A stretch of 64,000 nt of DNA from Thiobacillus sp. 65-1059 (GCA_001897675.1 MKUE01000136.1:46431-110430), one strand, 5' to 3'. Counted from the stretch's first letter, positions 1 to 12,326 are shown. Notes: generated by a model from the letters alone, not told the origin. Numbers and translations are program-made.

Positions 1-1
1 C

Positions 2-193
2 GGCTTTTCCCCCGAACACAAGGCGCAGGCCGGACGCGTGCAGTTCAGCAACAAGCCGGGGCGCGGCTGGGGCATGGGGCTGGCGCTCACCCACGCCACG
101 CTGGAACGGCTCGGCGGCGCGCTCATCCTCGCCGAGCGCGATGGCGGCGGCACCCGCGTGCGCATCACGCTACCCTGGGATCAAACGACATGA
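2..193 (+). CDS. Sensor histidine kinase, C-terminal HATPase fragment (5' truncated by window; RegB/PrrB-like by context)
   Basis: Frame-2 reading ...GFSPEHKAQAGRVQFSNKPGRGWGMGLALTHATLERLGGALILAERDGGGTRVRITLPW..., G-box-like GxGLAL; stop overlaps the next ATG (ATGA). Confidence 0.75.
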   Translation, partial: GFSPEHKAQAGRVQFSNKPGRGWGMGLALTHATLERLGGALILAERDGGGTRVRITLPWDQTT

Positions 194-726
194 GCATGAA
201 ACTTCTGATCGTCGAGGACGATGCCGATTTTGCCGCCGCCCTGTCGCGCGCCATGGGCAAGCGCGGCTTCAACGTCGCCCTGGCGCACGACGCCATTGCC
301 GCCGAGGCCGCCGCGGAAGCGTTCGCCCCCAGCCATGCGATCGTCGATCTGAAACTGCCCGGCGACTCGGGGCTGAAAGTCGTTTCGCAGCTTGCCGCGC
401 GCACCCCCGCTCCCGCCATCGTCGTCCTCACCGGCTATGCCAGCATCGCCACCGCGGTCGCGGCGGTACGGCTGGGCGCCCGGCATTACCTGGCCAAGCC
501 GGCGGATGCCGACGAAATCCTCGCCGCGCTGCTGCGCGACCGGCCCGACGATGCGGCGCTGGAAGTCAGCCCCGAGCCGCTGTCGGTGGCCCGGCTGGAA
601 TGGGAGCACATCCAGAAAGTGCTGAACGAGCACGACGGCAATATCTCGGCCACCGCACGCGCCCTGAAAATGCACCGCCGCACCCTGCAGCGAAAACTCG
701 ACAAGCGGCCGCCCAGGGCCGACTGA
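190..726 (+). CDS. Response regulator, RegA/PrrA/ActR type (receiver + Fis-type HTH)
   Basis: MSMKLLIVEDDADFAAAL..., VDLKLPGDSGL, C-terminal HDGNISATARALKMHRRTLQRKL. Confidence 0.9.
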   Translation: MSMKLLIVEDDADFAAALSRAMGKRGFNVALAHDAIAAEAAAEAFAPSHAIVDLKLPGDSGLKVVSQLAARTPAPAIVVLTGYASIATAVAAVRLGARHYLAKPADADEILAALLRDRPDDAALEVSPEPLSVARLEWEHIQKVLNEHDGNISATARALKMHRRTLQRKLDKRPPRAD

Positions 727-795
727 AGCGCGCGCGGAACTTCGCGCCGCCGCGGCAGGTCTGCCACGACACTGTCGTGTTGACGATCTCCCGCC

Positions 796-1476
796 ATGAA
801 TGCAAAAAACCTGCTCGACCAATTGCTGAGTTCCGGCCAGTCCATGCTGTCGGAAACCCTGGGCAGCCGTGCCGATACGGGCGCGCCCGCCAGGCCCGGC
901 TACGCCAACTTCGGCACCGGCATGCTCGCCGGCGGCGTGCTGGGACTGCTGCTGGGCGACAAGCGGGTGCGCAAATTCGGCGGCAAGGCCCTGGCCTACG
1001 GCGGCGCCGCGGCGCTCGGCGCGCTGGCGTTTCGCGCCTACAGCGACTGGCAGCGGCAGAAATCCGCAGCCGGCGCGCCCGGCGCCGAACCCGCGCAATT
1101 CCTGCCGGCGCCGGCGGAAGACCACAGCCGTGCGGTGCTGAAAGCGCTGATCGCCGCCGCCAAGTCGGACGGCCATATCGACGCGCGCGAGCGCGGCCTG
1201 ATCGAAGACAAGCTTGCCGCGCTGGCCGACGACCCCGCGCTGCGCAGCTGGATCGACGCCGAAGTGGCGCGCCCGCTCGACCCGGCCGACGTGGCCGCCG
1301 CCGCCGGATCGATGGAAGTCGCGAGCGAGATGTATCTGGTGAGCGTGCTCGCGGTGGATGCCGAGAGCTTCATGGAGCGCGCCTACCTCGACGCACTGGC
1401 GACGCAGCTGACGCTGCCCGCCGAGCTCAAGGCGCAGCTGGAAACCGAGGCGAAGCGGGCGCTCGCCGCGGCCTGA
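796..1476 (+). CDS. DUF533/TerB-like (YebE family) protein
   Basis: Gly-rich N-terminus, ...LIAAAKSDGHIDARERGLIEDKL... TerB-like motif. Confidence 0.75.
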   Translation: MNAKNLLDQLLSSGQSMLSETLGSRADTGAPARPGYANFGTGMLAGGVLGLLLGDKRVRKFGGKALAYGGAAALGALAFRAYSDWQRQKSAAGAPGAEPAQFLPAPAEDHSRAVLKALIAAAKSDGHIDARERGLIEDKLAALADDPALRSWIDAEVARPLDPADVAAAAGSMEVASEMYLVSVLAVDAESFMERAYLDALATQLTLPAELKAQLETEAKRALAAA

Positions 1477-1480
1477 GTCC

Positions 1481-2311
1481 TCAGTGGCCGGCGCCCCAGT
1501 CGACCACCCCGAAATACGCGGTGGCCAGCACCACGCCGCCGAACGCGATGCGGTACCAGGCGAACAGGGTGTAGTCGTGGCGGCTGACGAACTTGATCAG
1601 CGTGCGCACGGCAATCAGGGCGCTGACGAAGGCCGCCGTCCCGCCGACCATGAACAGCGGGACGTCGTTCAGCTCGAACAGCTGCCAGTTCTTGTAAAGA
1701 TCGTAGGCCGTGGCCGCGAACATGGTCGGGATGGCGAGGAAGAACGAAAACTCCGCCGCCGCCTTGCGTGACAGCCCGAGAAACAGCCCGCCGATGATGG
1801 TCGCACCCGAACGCGAGGTGCCGGGGATCATCGCCAGCGCCTGCGCGAAGCCCACCGCCAGCGCGCGGCGCCAGTTGAGGTCGTCGACGGTCGGCGTGCT
1901 GACAACATGCCTGCGGCGCTCCGCCCACAGGATCAGCACCCCGCCGATCACCAGCGCCGACGCCACCACGATAGGGTTGAACAGATAGCCCTTGATCTCC
2001 TTGTAGAACAGGAAACCCAGCACCGCCGCCGGCAGGAAGCCCGCCATCAGGTTGATCGCCAGCCGCCGCGAGGCCGGCTCGGTGTGCAGCGTCGCCGCCA
2101 CGTGCGAGAGGCGCACGCGATACTCCCACACCACCGCGAAAATCGCCGCCAGCTGGATGGCGATCATGAACACCTTCGCCTTCTCGCCGTTGAAGCCGAG
2201 CAGCTGCCCCGCCAGAATCAGGTGCCCGGTGCTGGAGATCGGCAGGAATTCGGTGACGCCTTCGACCAGGCCGAGGATGAGGGCGTGCAGCAGCAGGACA
2301 GGGTCGATCAT
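1481..2311 (-). CDS. uppP: Undecaprenyl-diphosphatase
   Basis: [19 protein letters not shown] and [14 protein letters not shown] motifs of the BacA/UppP family. Confidence 0.95.
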   Translation of the reverse strand: MIDPVLLLHALILGLVEGVTEFLPISSTGHLILAGQLLGFNGEKAKVFMIAIQLAAIFAVVWEYRVRLSHVAATLHTEPASRRLAINLMAGFLPAAVLGFLFYKEIKGYLFNPIVVASALVIGGVLILWAERRRHVVSTPTVDDLNWRRALAVGFAQALAMIPGTSRSGATIIGGLFLGLSRKAAAEFSFFLAIPTMFAATAYDLYKNWQLFELNDVPLFMVGGTAAFVSALIAVRTLIKFVSRHDYTLFAWYRIAFGGVVLATAYFGVVDWGAGH

Positions 2312-2327
2312 GGCGACGTTCCGGGCA

Positions 2328-2354
2328 TAAAAAAGGCGCGCCGACGGGGCACGC
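2328..2354 (-). terminator. Intrinsic terminator between thiC and uppP
   Basis: Minus strand GGCGTGCCCCGTCGGCGCGCCTTTTTT: GC stem plus T run. Confidence 0.6.
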
Positions 2355-2377
2355 CTGCGGATTATACGCGGGGTGGA

Positions 2378-4472
<2,095 letters not shown>

Positions 4473-4476
<4 letters not shown>

Positions 4477-4560
4477 CTACGGCGGTCTCAACCGCATCAG
4501 GTTCGAAGGGTATGTCTCACTCCATCCGGCGCAACATCCGGCTGGAGACCCCTGGCAAGC
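4473..4560 (-). promoter_or_regulatory. TPP riboswitch (thi box) upstream of thiC
   Basis: Minus strand ...GGAGTGAGACATACCCTTCGAACCTGATGCGGTTGAGACCGCCGTAGGGA..., followed by thiC. Confidence 0.9.
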
Positions 4561-4635
4561 GGCTCAAGGTAGCCGAAATGTGGAATAATTGCAAGGCAAT
4601 ACCCCATCTAACTTATTGATATTCAAGGGCACCGC

Positions 4636-5289
4636 ATGGACATGGAACAGGCGCGCTACAACATGGTGGAACAGCAGATCCGCCCCTGGGATGTGCTGGA
4701 TCAGGACGTGCTCGACCTTCTGTTCAAGGTGCGCCGCGAGGATTTCGTGCCGCAGGCGCACCGCGCCCTCGCCTTCGTCGACATGGAAATTCCGCTTGGC
4801 CACGGCCAGACGATGTGGACGCCCAAGCTGGAAGCGCGCGCCATCCAGGAACTGGCGATCCGCGCCACCGACCGCGTGCTGGAAATCGGCACCGGCAGCG
4901 GCTACCTCACCGCCCTGCTGGCGGCCGAAGCCGCCGCGGTGGTGTCGGTCGACATCGTGCCGGAATTCACCGCCGCCGCGGCGCAGAAGCTGCACGCGCA
5001 CGGCTTCGGCAATGTGACGCTGCACAGCGGCGACGCCGCCCGCGACTGGCCCGACGAAACCGGTTTCGACGTCATCGTGCTGACCGGCTCGACCCCGCTG
5101 CTGGCGGACGCCTTGCGCCGCCGCCTCCGCGTCGGCGGGCGGCTGTTCGCGATTGTCGGCGAGGCGCCCGTCATGCAAGCGCAGCTCGTCACCTGCACCG
5201 CGCCCGGCGCCACCCGCAGCGTGACCCTGTTCGAAACCAGCGTGGCGCCCCTGCTAAACGCGCCGCAGCCGGCAGCTTTCGTATTCTGA
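4636..5289 (+). CDS. Protein-L-isoaspartate O-methyltransferase family protein
   Basis: DRVLEIGTGSGYLTALLA, VGGRLFAIVGE; Pcm-like. Confidence 0.88.
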   Translation: MDMEQARYNMVEQQIRPWDVLDQDVLDLLFKVRREDFVPQAHRALAFVDMEIPLGHGQTMWTPKLEARAIQELAIRATDRVLEIGTGSGYLTALLAAEAAAVVSVDIVPEFTAAAAQKLHAHGFGNVTLHSGDAARDWPDETGFDVIVLTGSTPLLADALRRRLRVGGRLFAIVGEAPVMQAQLVTCTAPGATRSVTLFETSVAPLLNAPQPAAFVF

Positions 5290-5292
5290 GTC

Positions 5293-5610
5293 ATGCGCCA
5301 GTTGCGCCCTGCCGAACTTGCCGCCTACCTGCAGGCCGGACACACGCCGGTGCTGCTCGACGTGCGCGAGTCCTGGGAATGGAACCTGTGCCATCTACCC
5401 GGCGCCATCCTGATCCCGATGCATGAGCTGCCCGCGCGCCTGCAGGAACTGGACAAGGACGCCGAAACCGTGCTCATCTGCCATCACGGCGTGCGCAGCT
5501 TTCACGCCGCCCGCTATCTGGAAACGCTGGGCTTCGGCGACGTGGTCAACCTGTCGGGCGGCGTGGCCGCCTGGGCCGACGAGGTCGATTCGGCCATGCC
5601 GCGCTACTGA
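5293..5610 (+). CDS. Rhodanese-like sulfurtransferase
   Basis: LLDVRESWEWNLCHLPGAILIPM ... VLICHHGVRS (active-site Cys loop). Confidence 0.92.
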   Translation: MRQLRPAELAAYLQAGHTPVLLDVRESWEWNLCHLPGAILIPMHELPARLQELDKDAETVLICHHGVRSFHAARYLETLGFGDVVNLSGGVAAWADEVDSAMPRY

Positions 5611-5637
5611 CCCCCACTATCAAGAACTGGACCCGAC

Positions 5638-6951
5638 ATGCAACTCAAACCCCTGTTTCTTGCCCTGACGCTGGCACTGGCGCCCACCGCCCACGCAGCG
5701 AACCTGTCTGACGTCTTCCGCGACGCGCAGGCCTACGACGCCCAATACGCCGCCGCCCGCGCCGCCTGGCAGGCCGGCCAGGAAAAGGCCGAGCAGGGTC
5801 GCGCCGGCCTGCTGCCCAACGTCAACCTGGGCGGCAACCTGCGCTACAACAATGTGGATTCCAGCCTCCCCGGCGGCGACGCCGACTTCGCTTCCAACGG
5901 CCTGTCGGTCAACGCCGCGCAGCCGCTGTTCCGCCGGCAGAACCAGGTGCTGTACGAACAGTCCAAGGGGCAGGTGAAAATCGCCGGGATGCAGTTCCAG
6001 GTGGCCGAGCAGGATCTCATCCTGCGCGTCGCGCAGGCCTATTTCGACGTGCTGCAGTCGCAGGACAACATCGACTTCATCAATGCGCAAAAAGCCGCCA
6101 TCGCCGAACAGCTGGCCGCCGCCAAGCGCAACTTCGAGGTCGGCACCGCCACCATCACCGACACCCACGAAGCGCAGGCGCGCTACGACCTCGCGGTGGC
6201 GCAGCAAATCGCCGAACAGAACGGCCTCAACATCCGCCTGCGCACCCTGGAAAAGCTGGTCGGCAAGCCGGCCGGCGCGCTCGACGCGCTGATCGAGCCG
6301 GCGCAGTTGAAGGCCGAATCCGGCAACATCGACGACTGGGCCGCGCGCGCCGCCGACGGCAACCTGCAGGCCGAGATCCAGCGCATCGCCAAGGCCATCG
6401 CCGACCAGGAAGTCGAGCGCAACCGCGCCGGCCACTACCCCACGCTCGATGCGGTGGCCGGCTACACCGTCAACAACAAGCAGAATTTCGGCACCACGCA
6501 GGTGGATACCCGCATCGCCAGCATCGGGCTGGAACTCAATCTGCCGATCTATCAGGGCGGGCTGACCAGTTCGCGCGTGCGCGAAGCCGTCGCCAACCAG
6601 GAAAAGGCGCGCCAGGATCTGGAAAACGCCACCCGCGAGGCCGGCCTGCAGGCCCGCCAGGCCTGGCTCAACGTCAGCAGCGGCGTCGCCCGCGTGCAGG
6701 CGCTGGAACAGGCGCTCACCTCCAGCAAGGCGCAACTCGAATCCACCAAGCTCGGCCTGCAGGTCGGCGTGCGCACCAACCTCGACGTGCTCAACGCCGA
6801 GCAGCAGGTGCTGTCCGCGCGCCGCGACCTCGCCGGCGCGCGCTATGCCTACCTGCTGTCCGGACTGTCGCTCAAGGCCGCCGTCGGCAGCCTCGGCCCG
6901 GCCGATCTGGCCGAAATCGACCGCCACCTGAAACCCGCGGCGCCGCAATAA
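5638..6951 (+). CDS. TolC family outer membrane efflux protein
   Basis: Signal peptide plus LSDVFRDAQAYDAQYAAARAAWQAGQEKAEQGRAGLLPNV; TolC-type repeats. Confidence 0.93.
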   Translation: MQLKPLFLALTLALAPTAHAANLSDVFRDAQAYDAQYAAARAAWQAGQEKAEQGRAGLLPNVNLGGNLRYNNVDSSLPGGDADFASNGLSVNAAQPLFRRQNQVLYEQSKGQVKIAGMQFQVAEQDLILRVAQAYFDVLQSQDNIDFINAQKAAIAEQLAAAKRNFEVGTATITDTHEAQARYDLAVAQQIAEQNGLNIRLRTLEKLVGKPAGALDALIEPAQLKAESGNIDDWAARAADGNLQAEIQRIAKAIADQEVERNRAGHYPTLDAVAGYTVNNKQNFGTTQVDTRIASIGLELNLPIYQGGLTSSRVREAVANQEKARQDLENATREAGLQARQAWLNVSSGVARVQALEQALTSSKAQLESTKLGLQVGVRTNLDVLNAEQQVLSARRDLAGARYAYLLSGLSLKAAVGSLGPADLAEIDRHLKPAAPQ

Positions 6952-6991
6952 ACGCGCCGCTGCCCGGAGGCCCGCCCCGGGCCGCTTGCGG

Positions 6992-8272
6992 TCAGCGGGC
7001 CTTCAGCAGCGGCGCAACCAGCCCCGCCACCCGCGCCGCCGCGCCGCGATGGCGCGCGACGAACGCGAGGCCGGCCTCGCCCATGCGGGCGCGCGCCGCA
7101 TCATCGTCCAGCAGCTGCAGCGCGTTCTCCAGCAGGCCGGCGGCGTCGCCCACCCGCAGCGCCGCGCCCGCCTCGATCGCCAGCCGCGTCGCCTCCTCGA
7201 AGTTGAAGGTATGCGGCCCCACCAGCACCGGCCGCCCCGCGCTCGCCGCCTCGATCAGGTTCTGTCCGCCCAGCGGCGCGAGGCTGCCGCCGACGAAGGC
7301 GACGTCGCACGCGGCGTAATAGGCGAACAGCTCGCCCAGGCTGTCGCCCAGCAGCACCCGCGTGCCGGCGTGCAGTTGCGCCCCGTCCAGCTCACTGCGG
7401 CGCTGCCATGACAACCCGGCGGACTCGATCAGCTGCGCCACCGCGTCGAAACGCTGCGGATGGCGCGGCACCAGCACCAGCAGCACCGCGGCCGGCGCGG
7501 CTGCGGCGAACGCACGCAGCAGCGGCGCCTCCTCGCCTTCGCGCGTGCTCGCCGCCAGCAGCACCGGACGCTGTCCCCATTGCGCCTTCCAGGCCGCGCC
7601 GCGTTCGAGCAGCGCGGGCGGCGGCGCGATGTCGAACTTGAGATTGCCAGTGACGTGCACCGATGCGGCGCCCAGCTTGAGCAGGCGCGCGGCGTCGGCT
7701 TCGCTCTGCGCGGCGACGGCGGCGATGCGCGCGAGGCACGCCCGCGCCAGCGCCGGCAGCCGCGCGTAGCCGCGCGCCGAGCGCGCCGACAGCCGCGCGT
7801 TCGCCAGCACCATGGGAATCCCCTGGCGCGCCGCGGCATCGATCAGGTTGGGCCACAGCTCGGTCTCCATCAGGATGCCGGCACGCGGCTGGGCGCGGCG
7901 CAGGAAGCGCCGCACCAGCCAGGCGTAGTCGTAGGGCAGGTAGACGATGGTCGCGAAGCTGCCGTACAGCGCTTCGGCGGTGGCGCGCCCGGTCGGCGTC
8001 ATGCAGCTGAGCAGCAGCGGCGCGTCCGGGTGCGCGGCGCGCAGGGCGGCGACCAGCGGCTGCGCCGCGCGCATCTCGCCGACCGACACCGCATGAATCC
8101 ACAGCGCGCCGGCCGCCGGCGCGGGACCGCGCGCCAGCCGCTCGTTCCAGTGCTGCAGATAACCGCGCTCGCGGCGGCCGCGCCACAACAGACGCAGCGG
8201 AATCAGCGGCGCTGCCAGCAGCAGGGCCAGCCGGTAGAGCGTCCAGTCGAATAGCAGGCGCAGGGTGGGCAT
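6992..8272 (-). CDS. waaA: 3-deoxy-D-manno-octulosonic acid (Kdo) transferase
   Basis: LWIHAVSVGEMRAAQPLV, FVGGSLAPLGGQNLIEAASAGRPVLVGPHTFNFEE. Confidence 0.95.
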   Translation of the reverse strand: MPTLRLLFDWTLYRLALLLAAPLIPLRLLWRGRRERGYLQHWNERLARGPAPAAGALWIHAVSVGEMRAAQPLVAALRAAHPDAPLLLSCMTPTGRATAEALYGSFATIVYLPYDYAWLVRRFLRRAQPRAGILMETELWPNLIDAAARQGIPMVLANARLSARSARGYARLPALARACLARIAAVAAQSEADAARLLKLGAASVHVTGNLKFDIAPPPALLERGAAWKAQWGQRPVLLAASTREGEEAPLLRAFAAAAPAAVLLVLVPRHPQRFDAVAQLIESAGLSWQRRSELDGAQLHAGTRVLLGDSLGELFAYYAACDVAFVGGSLAPLGGQNLIEAASAGRPVLVGPHTFNFEEATRLAIEAGAALRVGDAAGLLENALQLLDDDAARARMGEAGLAFVARHRGAAARVAGLVAPLLKAR

Positions 8273-8327
8273 CGCCGGATTGTAAAGGCGCCGATGCTAG
8301 AATCGATGCCACCCTGGAGGCCAAACA

Positions 8328-9338
8328 ATGAAAATCCTGCTCACCGGCGCCGCCGGATTCATCGGCATGCACGTCGCGCAGATCCTGTTGCAGCGCGGCG
8401 ACGAAGTGGTCGGCATCGACAGCCTCAACGACTACTACGACCCAGCGCTGAAGCTGGCGCGGCTGGAGCAGCTCAAGCCCTGGCCCAACTTCCGCTTCCT
8501 CAAGGACGACATCTCCGACCGCATGACGATGGAGGACCTGTTCGAGAAGGGCCACTTCGACGCCGTCATCAACCTCGCCGCGCAGGCCGGCGTGCGCTAC
8601 TCGCTGAAGAATCCGCACGCCTACGTGCAGTCCAACATCGTCGGCTTCGCCAACCTGCTCGAAGGCTGCCGCCACCACGGCGTCAAGCACTTCGTCTACG
8701 CCAGCTCGTCCAGCGTCTACGGCGCCAACACCAAGATCCCCTTCTCCACCCACGACCCGGTCAACCACCCGGTCAGCCTGTACGCCGCCAGCAAGAAGGC
8801 CAACGAGCTGATGGCGCACACCTACTCGCACCTCTACGGCCTGCCCACCACCGGCCTGCGCTACTTCACCGTGTATGGCCCGTGGGGCCGCCCCGACATG
8901 TCGCCGTGGCTGTTCACCTCCGCCATCCTGGAAAACCGCACCATCGACGTCTTCAACCACGGCGACATGATGCGCGACTTCACCTACATCGACGACATCG
9001 CCGACGGCACCGTCAAAGTCCTCGACCGCATCCCGCAGGGCAACCCCGAGTTCGACCACAAGAATCCCGACCCGGCATCGAGCCACGCCCCCTACCGCGT
9101 CTACAACATCGGCAACCACACCCCGGTACAGCTGATGGACTTCATCGGCACGATTGAGAAGGCCTTGGGACAGGAGGCGAAGAAGAACTTCCTGCCGATG
9201 CAGGACGGCGACGTGCAGGCGACCTACGCGGACGTCGACGACCTCATCCGCGACACCGGCTTCAAGCCGGCGACGACGCTGGAATACGGGATCGGGAAGT
9301 GGGTGGAGTGGTATCGGGGGTATAAAAAACAGGGGTAA
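8328..9338 (+). CDS. NAD-dependent epimerase/dehydratase, UDP-glucuronate 4-epimerase-like
   Basis: MKILLTGAAGFIGMHVAQILLQRGDEVVGIDSLNDYYD; YAASKKANE catalytic motif. Confidence 0.93.
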   Translation: MKILLTGAAGFIGMHVAQILLQRGDEVVGIDSLNDYYDPALKLARLEQLKPWPNFRFLKDDISDRMTMEDLFEKGHFDAVINLAAQAGVRYSLKNPHAYVQSNIVGFANLLEGCRHHGVKHFVYASSSSVYGANTKIPFSTHDPVNHPVSLYAASKKANELMAHTYSHLYGLPTTGLRYFTVYGPWGRPDMSPWLFTSAILENRTIDVFNHGDMMRDFTYIDDIADGTVKVLDRIPQGNPEFDHKNPDPASSHAPYRVYNIGNHTPVQLMDFIGTIEKALGQEAKKNFLPMQDGDVQATYADVDDLIRDTGFKPATTLEYGIGKWVEWYRGYKKQG

Positions 9339-9374
9339 GCCGGGCATCGCCACGATATGGAACTTGCTATTTCG

Positions 9375-9391
9375 GTGTGTATAATACACAC
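9375..9391 (+). promoter_or_regulatory. hicAB operator/promoter: perfect palindrome containing a TATAAT -10
   Basis: GTGTGTAT-A-ATACACAC directly abutting the ATG at 9392. Confidence 0.7.
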
Positions 9392-9580
9392 ATGAACAGC
9401 GCCGAGCTTATCAAGCAGCTGGAGAAATCCGGCTGGGTTCTAAGGGGTGTCAAAGGCTCGCACCATATTTACACCCATCCAGAACACGCTGGCCATATCA
9501 GCATTCCCCACCCGAAAAAGGACTTGGGCGTGGGGCTTGTCCACAAGCTGCTTAAACAAGCGGGCTTGAAGACTGGTTAA
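9392..9580 (+). CDS. hicA: HicA-family toxin (mRNA interferase)
   Basis: MNSAELIKQLEKSGWVLRGVKGSHHIYTHPEHAGHISIPHPKKDLGVGLVHKLLKQAGL; conserved GSHH and HPKKDL. Confidence 0.93.
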   Translation: MNSAELIKQLEKSGWVLRGVKGSHHIYTHPEHAGHISIPHPKKDLGVGLVHKLLKQAGLKTG

Positions 9581-9598
9581 AAAGACTGGAGCTTACCC

Positions 9599-9988
9599 AT
9601 GAGATACCCCATCGCAATTGAACCCGGAGACGCCAAACACGCTTACGGCGTGATCGTTCCCGATCTCCCCGGCTGTTTTTCCGCTGGCGATACCTTGGAC
9701 GAAGCCATCGACAACGCCAGGGAAGCGATCGAGCTGTGGCTGGAAACCGTCATCGACGATGGCGGTGCTGTCCCCACGCCCGGCCAGATTGACCAGCACC
9801 AGGCCAACCCGGAATTCAAAGACCATATCTGGGCAGTGGTCGCGATCGACTTGGCGTCCCTGTCAGACAAAGCTGAACGCGTCAACATCACCTTGCCCGC
9901 CAGAGTATTGCGGCGCATCGATGCTGCCGCCAGGTCGGCGGGCGAGTCTCGTTCCGGGTATATCGCGCGTCGGGCGCTGTCTGCTTGA
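9599..9988 (+). CDS. hicB: HicB-family antitoxin with C-terminal ribbon-helix-helix
   Basis: VIVPDLPGCFSAGDTLDEAIDNAREAIELWLE plus VNITLPARVLRRIDAAARSAGESRSGYIARRAL. Confidence 0.93.
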   Translation: MRYPIAIEPGDAKHAYGVIVPDLPGCFSAGDTLDEAIDNAREAIELWLETVIDDGGAVPTPGQIDQHQANPEFKDHIWAVVAIDLASLSDKAERVNITLPARVLRRIDAAARSAGESRSGYIARRALSA

Positions 9989-10074
9989 TTGACATCCGTA
10001 CCCTTGAAGTTCAGAGGAAATGAGCCCCGCCCCTTCAGCTTTCATGGGTGTGAAGGGCTGTCGTGTGTCCAGGC

Positions 10075-10530
10075 TCAGGCTTTGACTGCGTAGGCCTCCT
10101 TGGCGTGCCGCGCCGCTTCGAGCTCGGCCGGATCGTAGGCCTTGCCGGACCACAGCATCTCGTAGGCGATCTCTTCGTTGCCGTTTTCGCACAACTCGAG
10201 CGCTCTCCGGAACAGGGGCTGAAAGGTCTCCGATTTGTGCGAGCGCTCGTGGAGCTCGAAGGTCGTCCAGAACGTCACGATCAGCGCTTCGCGGCCTTTC
10301 ATCGGGCTTTCGACCGCCTGCCCGATGGTCGAGCCTTCATTCGACACCTGCCCGGAATTCAGCGCGACAAAGCCGCCGACAAAACCCGTATCGGAGTGAT
10401 AGGTTTTGACGTTTTCACACAAAAAAGCCACGCGCTCCTGCAGGTCGTCGACGCTATATTCGGGTTTGAGCACGACGCGATTCACGGTCACGATGCCGTC
10501 GGGGGGGAAGTTCGAGATCAAGCCACTCAT
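10075..10530 (-). CDS. Conserved hypothetical protein (possible antibiotic-biosynthesis-monooxygenase-like fold)
   Basis: Intact 151 aa ORF; REALIVTFWTTFELHERSHKSETF is ABM-like. Confidence 0.5.
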   Translation of the reverse strand: MSGLISNFPPDGIVTVNRVVLKPEYSVDDLQERVAFLCENVKTYHSDTGFVGGFVALNSGQVSNEGSTIGQAVESPMKGREALIVTFWTTFELHERSHKSETFQPLFRRALELCENGNEEIAYEMLWSGKAYDPAELEAARHAKEAYAVKA

Positions 10531-10913
10531 TTTCTACTCCTGTGAATATTGAAAAACATGCCGAATTCGAGCGGGCACAGGATATGAAGAGGCAAACTAT
10601 TTATCAAACGATATTTATCGGCACTTAATATCGATTTGTTCGATACATTGATTTTTCCTTTGTCAACCGACCGCGCCATCCAGTGGCCCACACACGGGCG
10701 GGGCCAGCCCGGATTCCGTTGCTCCGGGGCCGCAAGCAGCAAATTACGCACCGGCATTTTCTGTCTCGCGCAAACCGTTCCGGCTTTCCGCATTGCCCGA
10801 CGGATTGGCTTTGCGAAGAAGCTTTATAGCGTCAAAGGATCGGCTCATACTGGCCAGCCAGTCCTCGTTTGCCGGCAATTGAGCCATTCAGGATCAGCGA
10901 CTTCACCCCACAG

Positions 10914-12326
10914 ATGAACAGTTCCGCGGTCAAAACCTACCTGCCCTGGGTCGTTGCCGTGGCGCTGTTCATGGAGGGACTCGACACCACCATCGTCAAC
11001 ACGGCGGTGCCGGCGATCGCCGAGGGGCTGCAGGTGACGCCCTTGAGCCTGAAGGCGGTGGTGACCAGCTATATCCTGAGCCTGGCGGTGTGCATTCCGG
11101 TGAGCGGCTGGATGGCGGACCGCTACGGCACGCGCCGCGTGTTCGGCATCGCGGTGGCCCTCTTCACCCTGTCCTCGATCCTGTGCGGCCTGGCGCAGAA
11201 CCTGCCGACGCTGGTGGCGGGGCGCACCCTGCAGGGCGTCGGCGCGGCGATGATGATGCCGGTGGGGCGGCTGGCGATCATCCGCACCTTCCCCAAGTCG
11301 GAGCTGCTGCGGGCGATGAACTTCGTCATCATCCCGGCGCTGATCGGCCCCCTGCTCGGCCCCACCGTCGGCGGCCTGATCGTGCACTGGCTGTCGTGGC
11401 ACACCATCTTCTTCATCAACGTGCCGGTGGGGCTGCTGGCGCTGTGGCTGGCGCATCGCCACATGCCGGATTACCGGGGCGAGTCGCGGCGCCCGCTGGA
11501 TGTCGTCGGCCTGCTGCTGTTCGGCAGCGGTGCGGCGCTGCTGTCCTGGCTGCTGGAAATATTCGGCGAACACGAGATCGGCACGGTCGCGGCGACCCTG
11601 CTGCTGGCGCTCAGCTTCGGCCTGCTCGCCGCGTATGTCTGGCATGCCCGCCGGGCGCCGCATCCGCTGCTACGGCCGGGGCTGTTCCGGGTGCGCACCT
11701 TCCGCGTCGCGGTGATCGGCGGCTTCGTCACGCGCCTGGGGGTGGGTGGCATGCCGTTTCTGCTGCCGCTGCTGTTCCAGCTCGGCCTGGGGATGCCGGC
11801 GTGGCAGTCGGGCCTGCTGATGATGCCGATCGCCACGGCCGCCATCGGCATGAAGCTTGTCTCCGCGCGGGTGCTGGCGCGCTTCGGCTACCGGCGCATC
11901 CTGATCGCGAACACGGCCATGATCGGCGCCATCGTCTGCCTGTTCTCGCTGGTGGCCCCGGCCACGCCGATCGGGCTGATCGTGCTGCTGGGCCTGGCTT
12001 TCGGCTTCTTCAATTCGCTGCAATTCACCAGCATTAATTCGCTGGCCTATGCCGACATCGATCCCCCCGATTCGAGCATGGCCAGCACCATCGCCAGCTC
12101 GCTGCAGCAGATGTCGATGAGCTTCGGGCTGGCCTGCGGGTCGCTGGTCGCCGGCTGGTATCTGGGCGAGCTGCCGCAAACCGACCGCGCAGCGGTGACG
12201 GCCGCGCTGCACTACGCCTTTCTGACGCTGGGCGGCCTGACCATCCTGTCGGCGCTGTCGTTCCGCTCGCTCGGCGCCAGGGACGGCGAGAGCGTCAGCC
12301 GCGGGAACGTGCGCGAGACGGTGTAA
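10914..12326 (+). CDS. MFS transporter, DHA2 (14-TM drug:H+ antiporter) family
   Basis: LFMEGLDTTIVNTAVPAIAEGL, multi-TM, GWMADRYGTRRVF. Confidence 0.92.
   Translation: MNSSAVKTYLPWVVAVALFMEGLDTTIVNTAVPAIAEGLQVTPLSLKAVVTSYILSLAVCIPVSGWMADRYGTRRVFGIAVALFTLSSILCGLAQNLPTLVAGRTLQGVGAAMMMPVGRLAIIRTFPKSELLRAMNFVIIPALIGPLLGPTVGGLIVHWLSWHTIFFINVPVGLLALWLAHRHMPDYRGESRRPLDVVGLLLFGSGAALLSWLLEIFGEHEIGTVAATLLLALSFGLLAAYVWHARRAPHPLLRPGLFRVRTFRVAVIGGFVTRLGVGGMPFLLPLLFQLGLGMPAWQSGLLMMPIATAAIGMKLVSARVLARFGYRRILIANTAMIGAIVCLFSLVAPATPIGLIVLLGLAFGFFNSLQFTSINSLAYADIDPPDSSMASTIASSLQQMSMSFGLACGSLVAGWYLGELPQTDRAAVTAALHYAFLTLGGLTILSALSFRSLGARDGESVSRGNVRETV

Noticed and set aside
10629-10645. TATCGA-TTTGT-TCGATA inverted repeat in the 10.5-10.9 kb intergenic region
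   Set aside because: Short arms in AT-rich sequence; could be a regulator site but not distinguishable from chance here.
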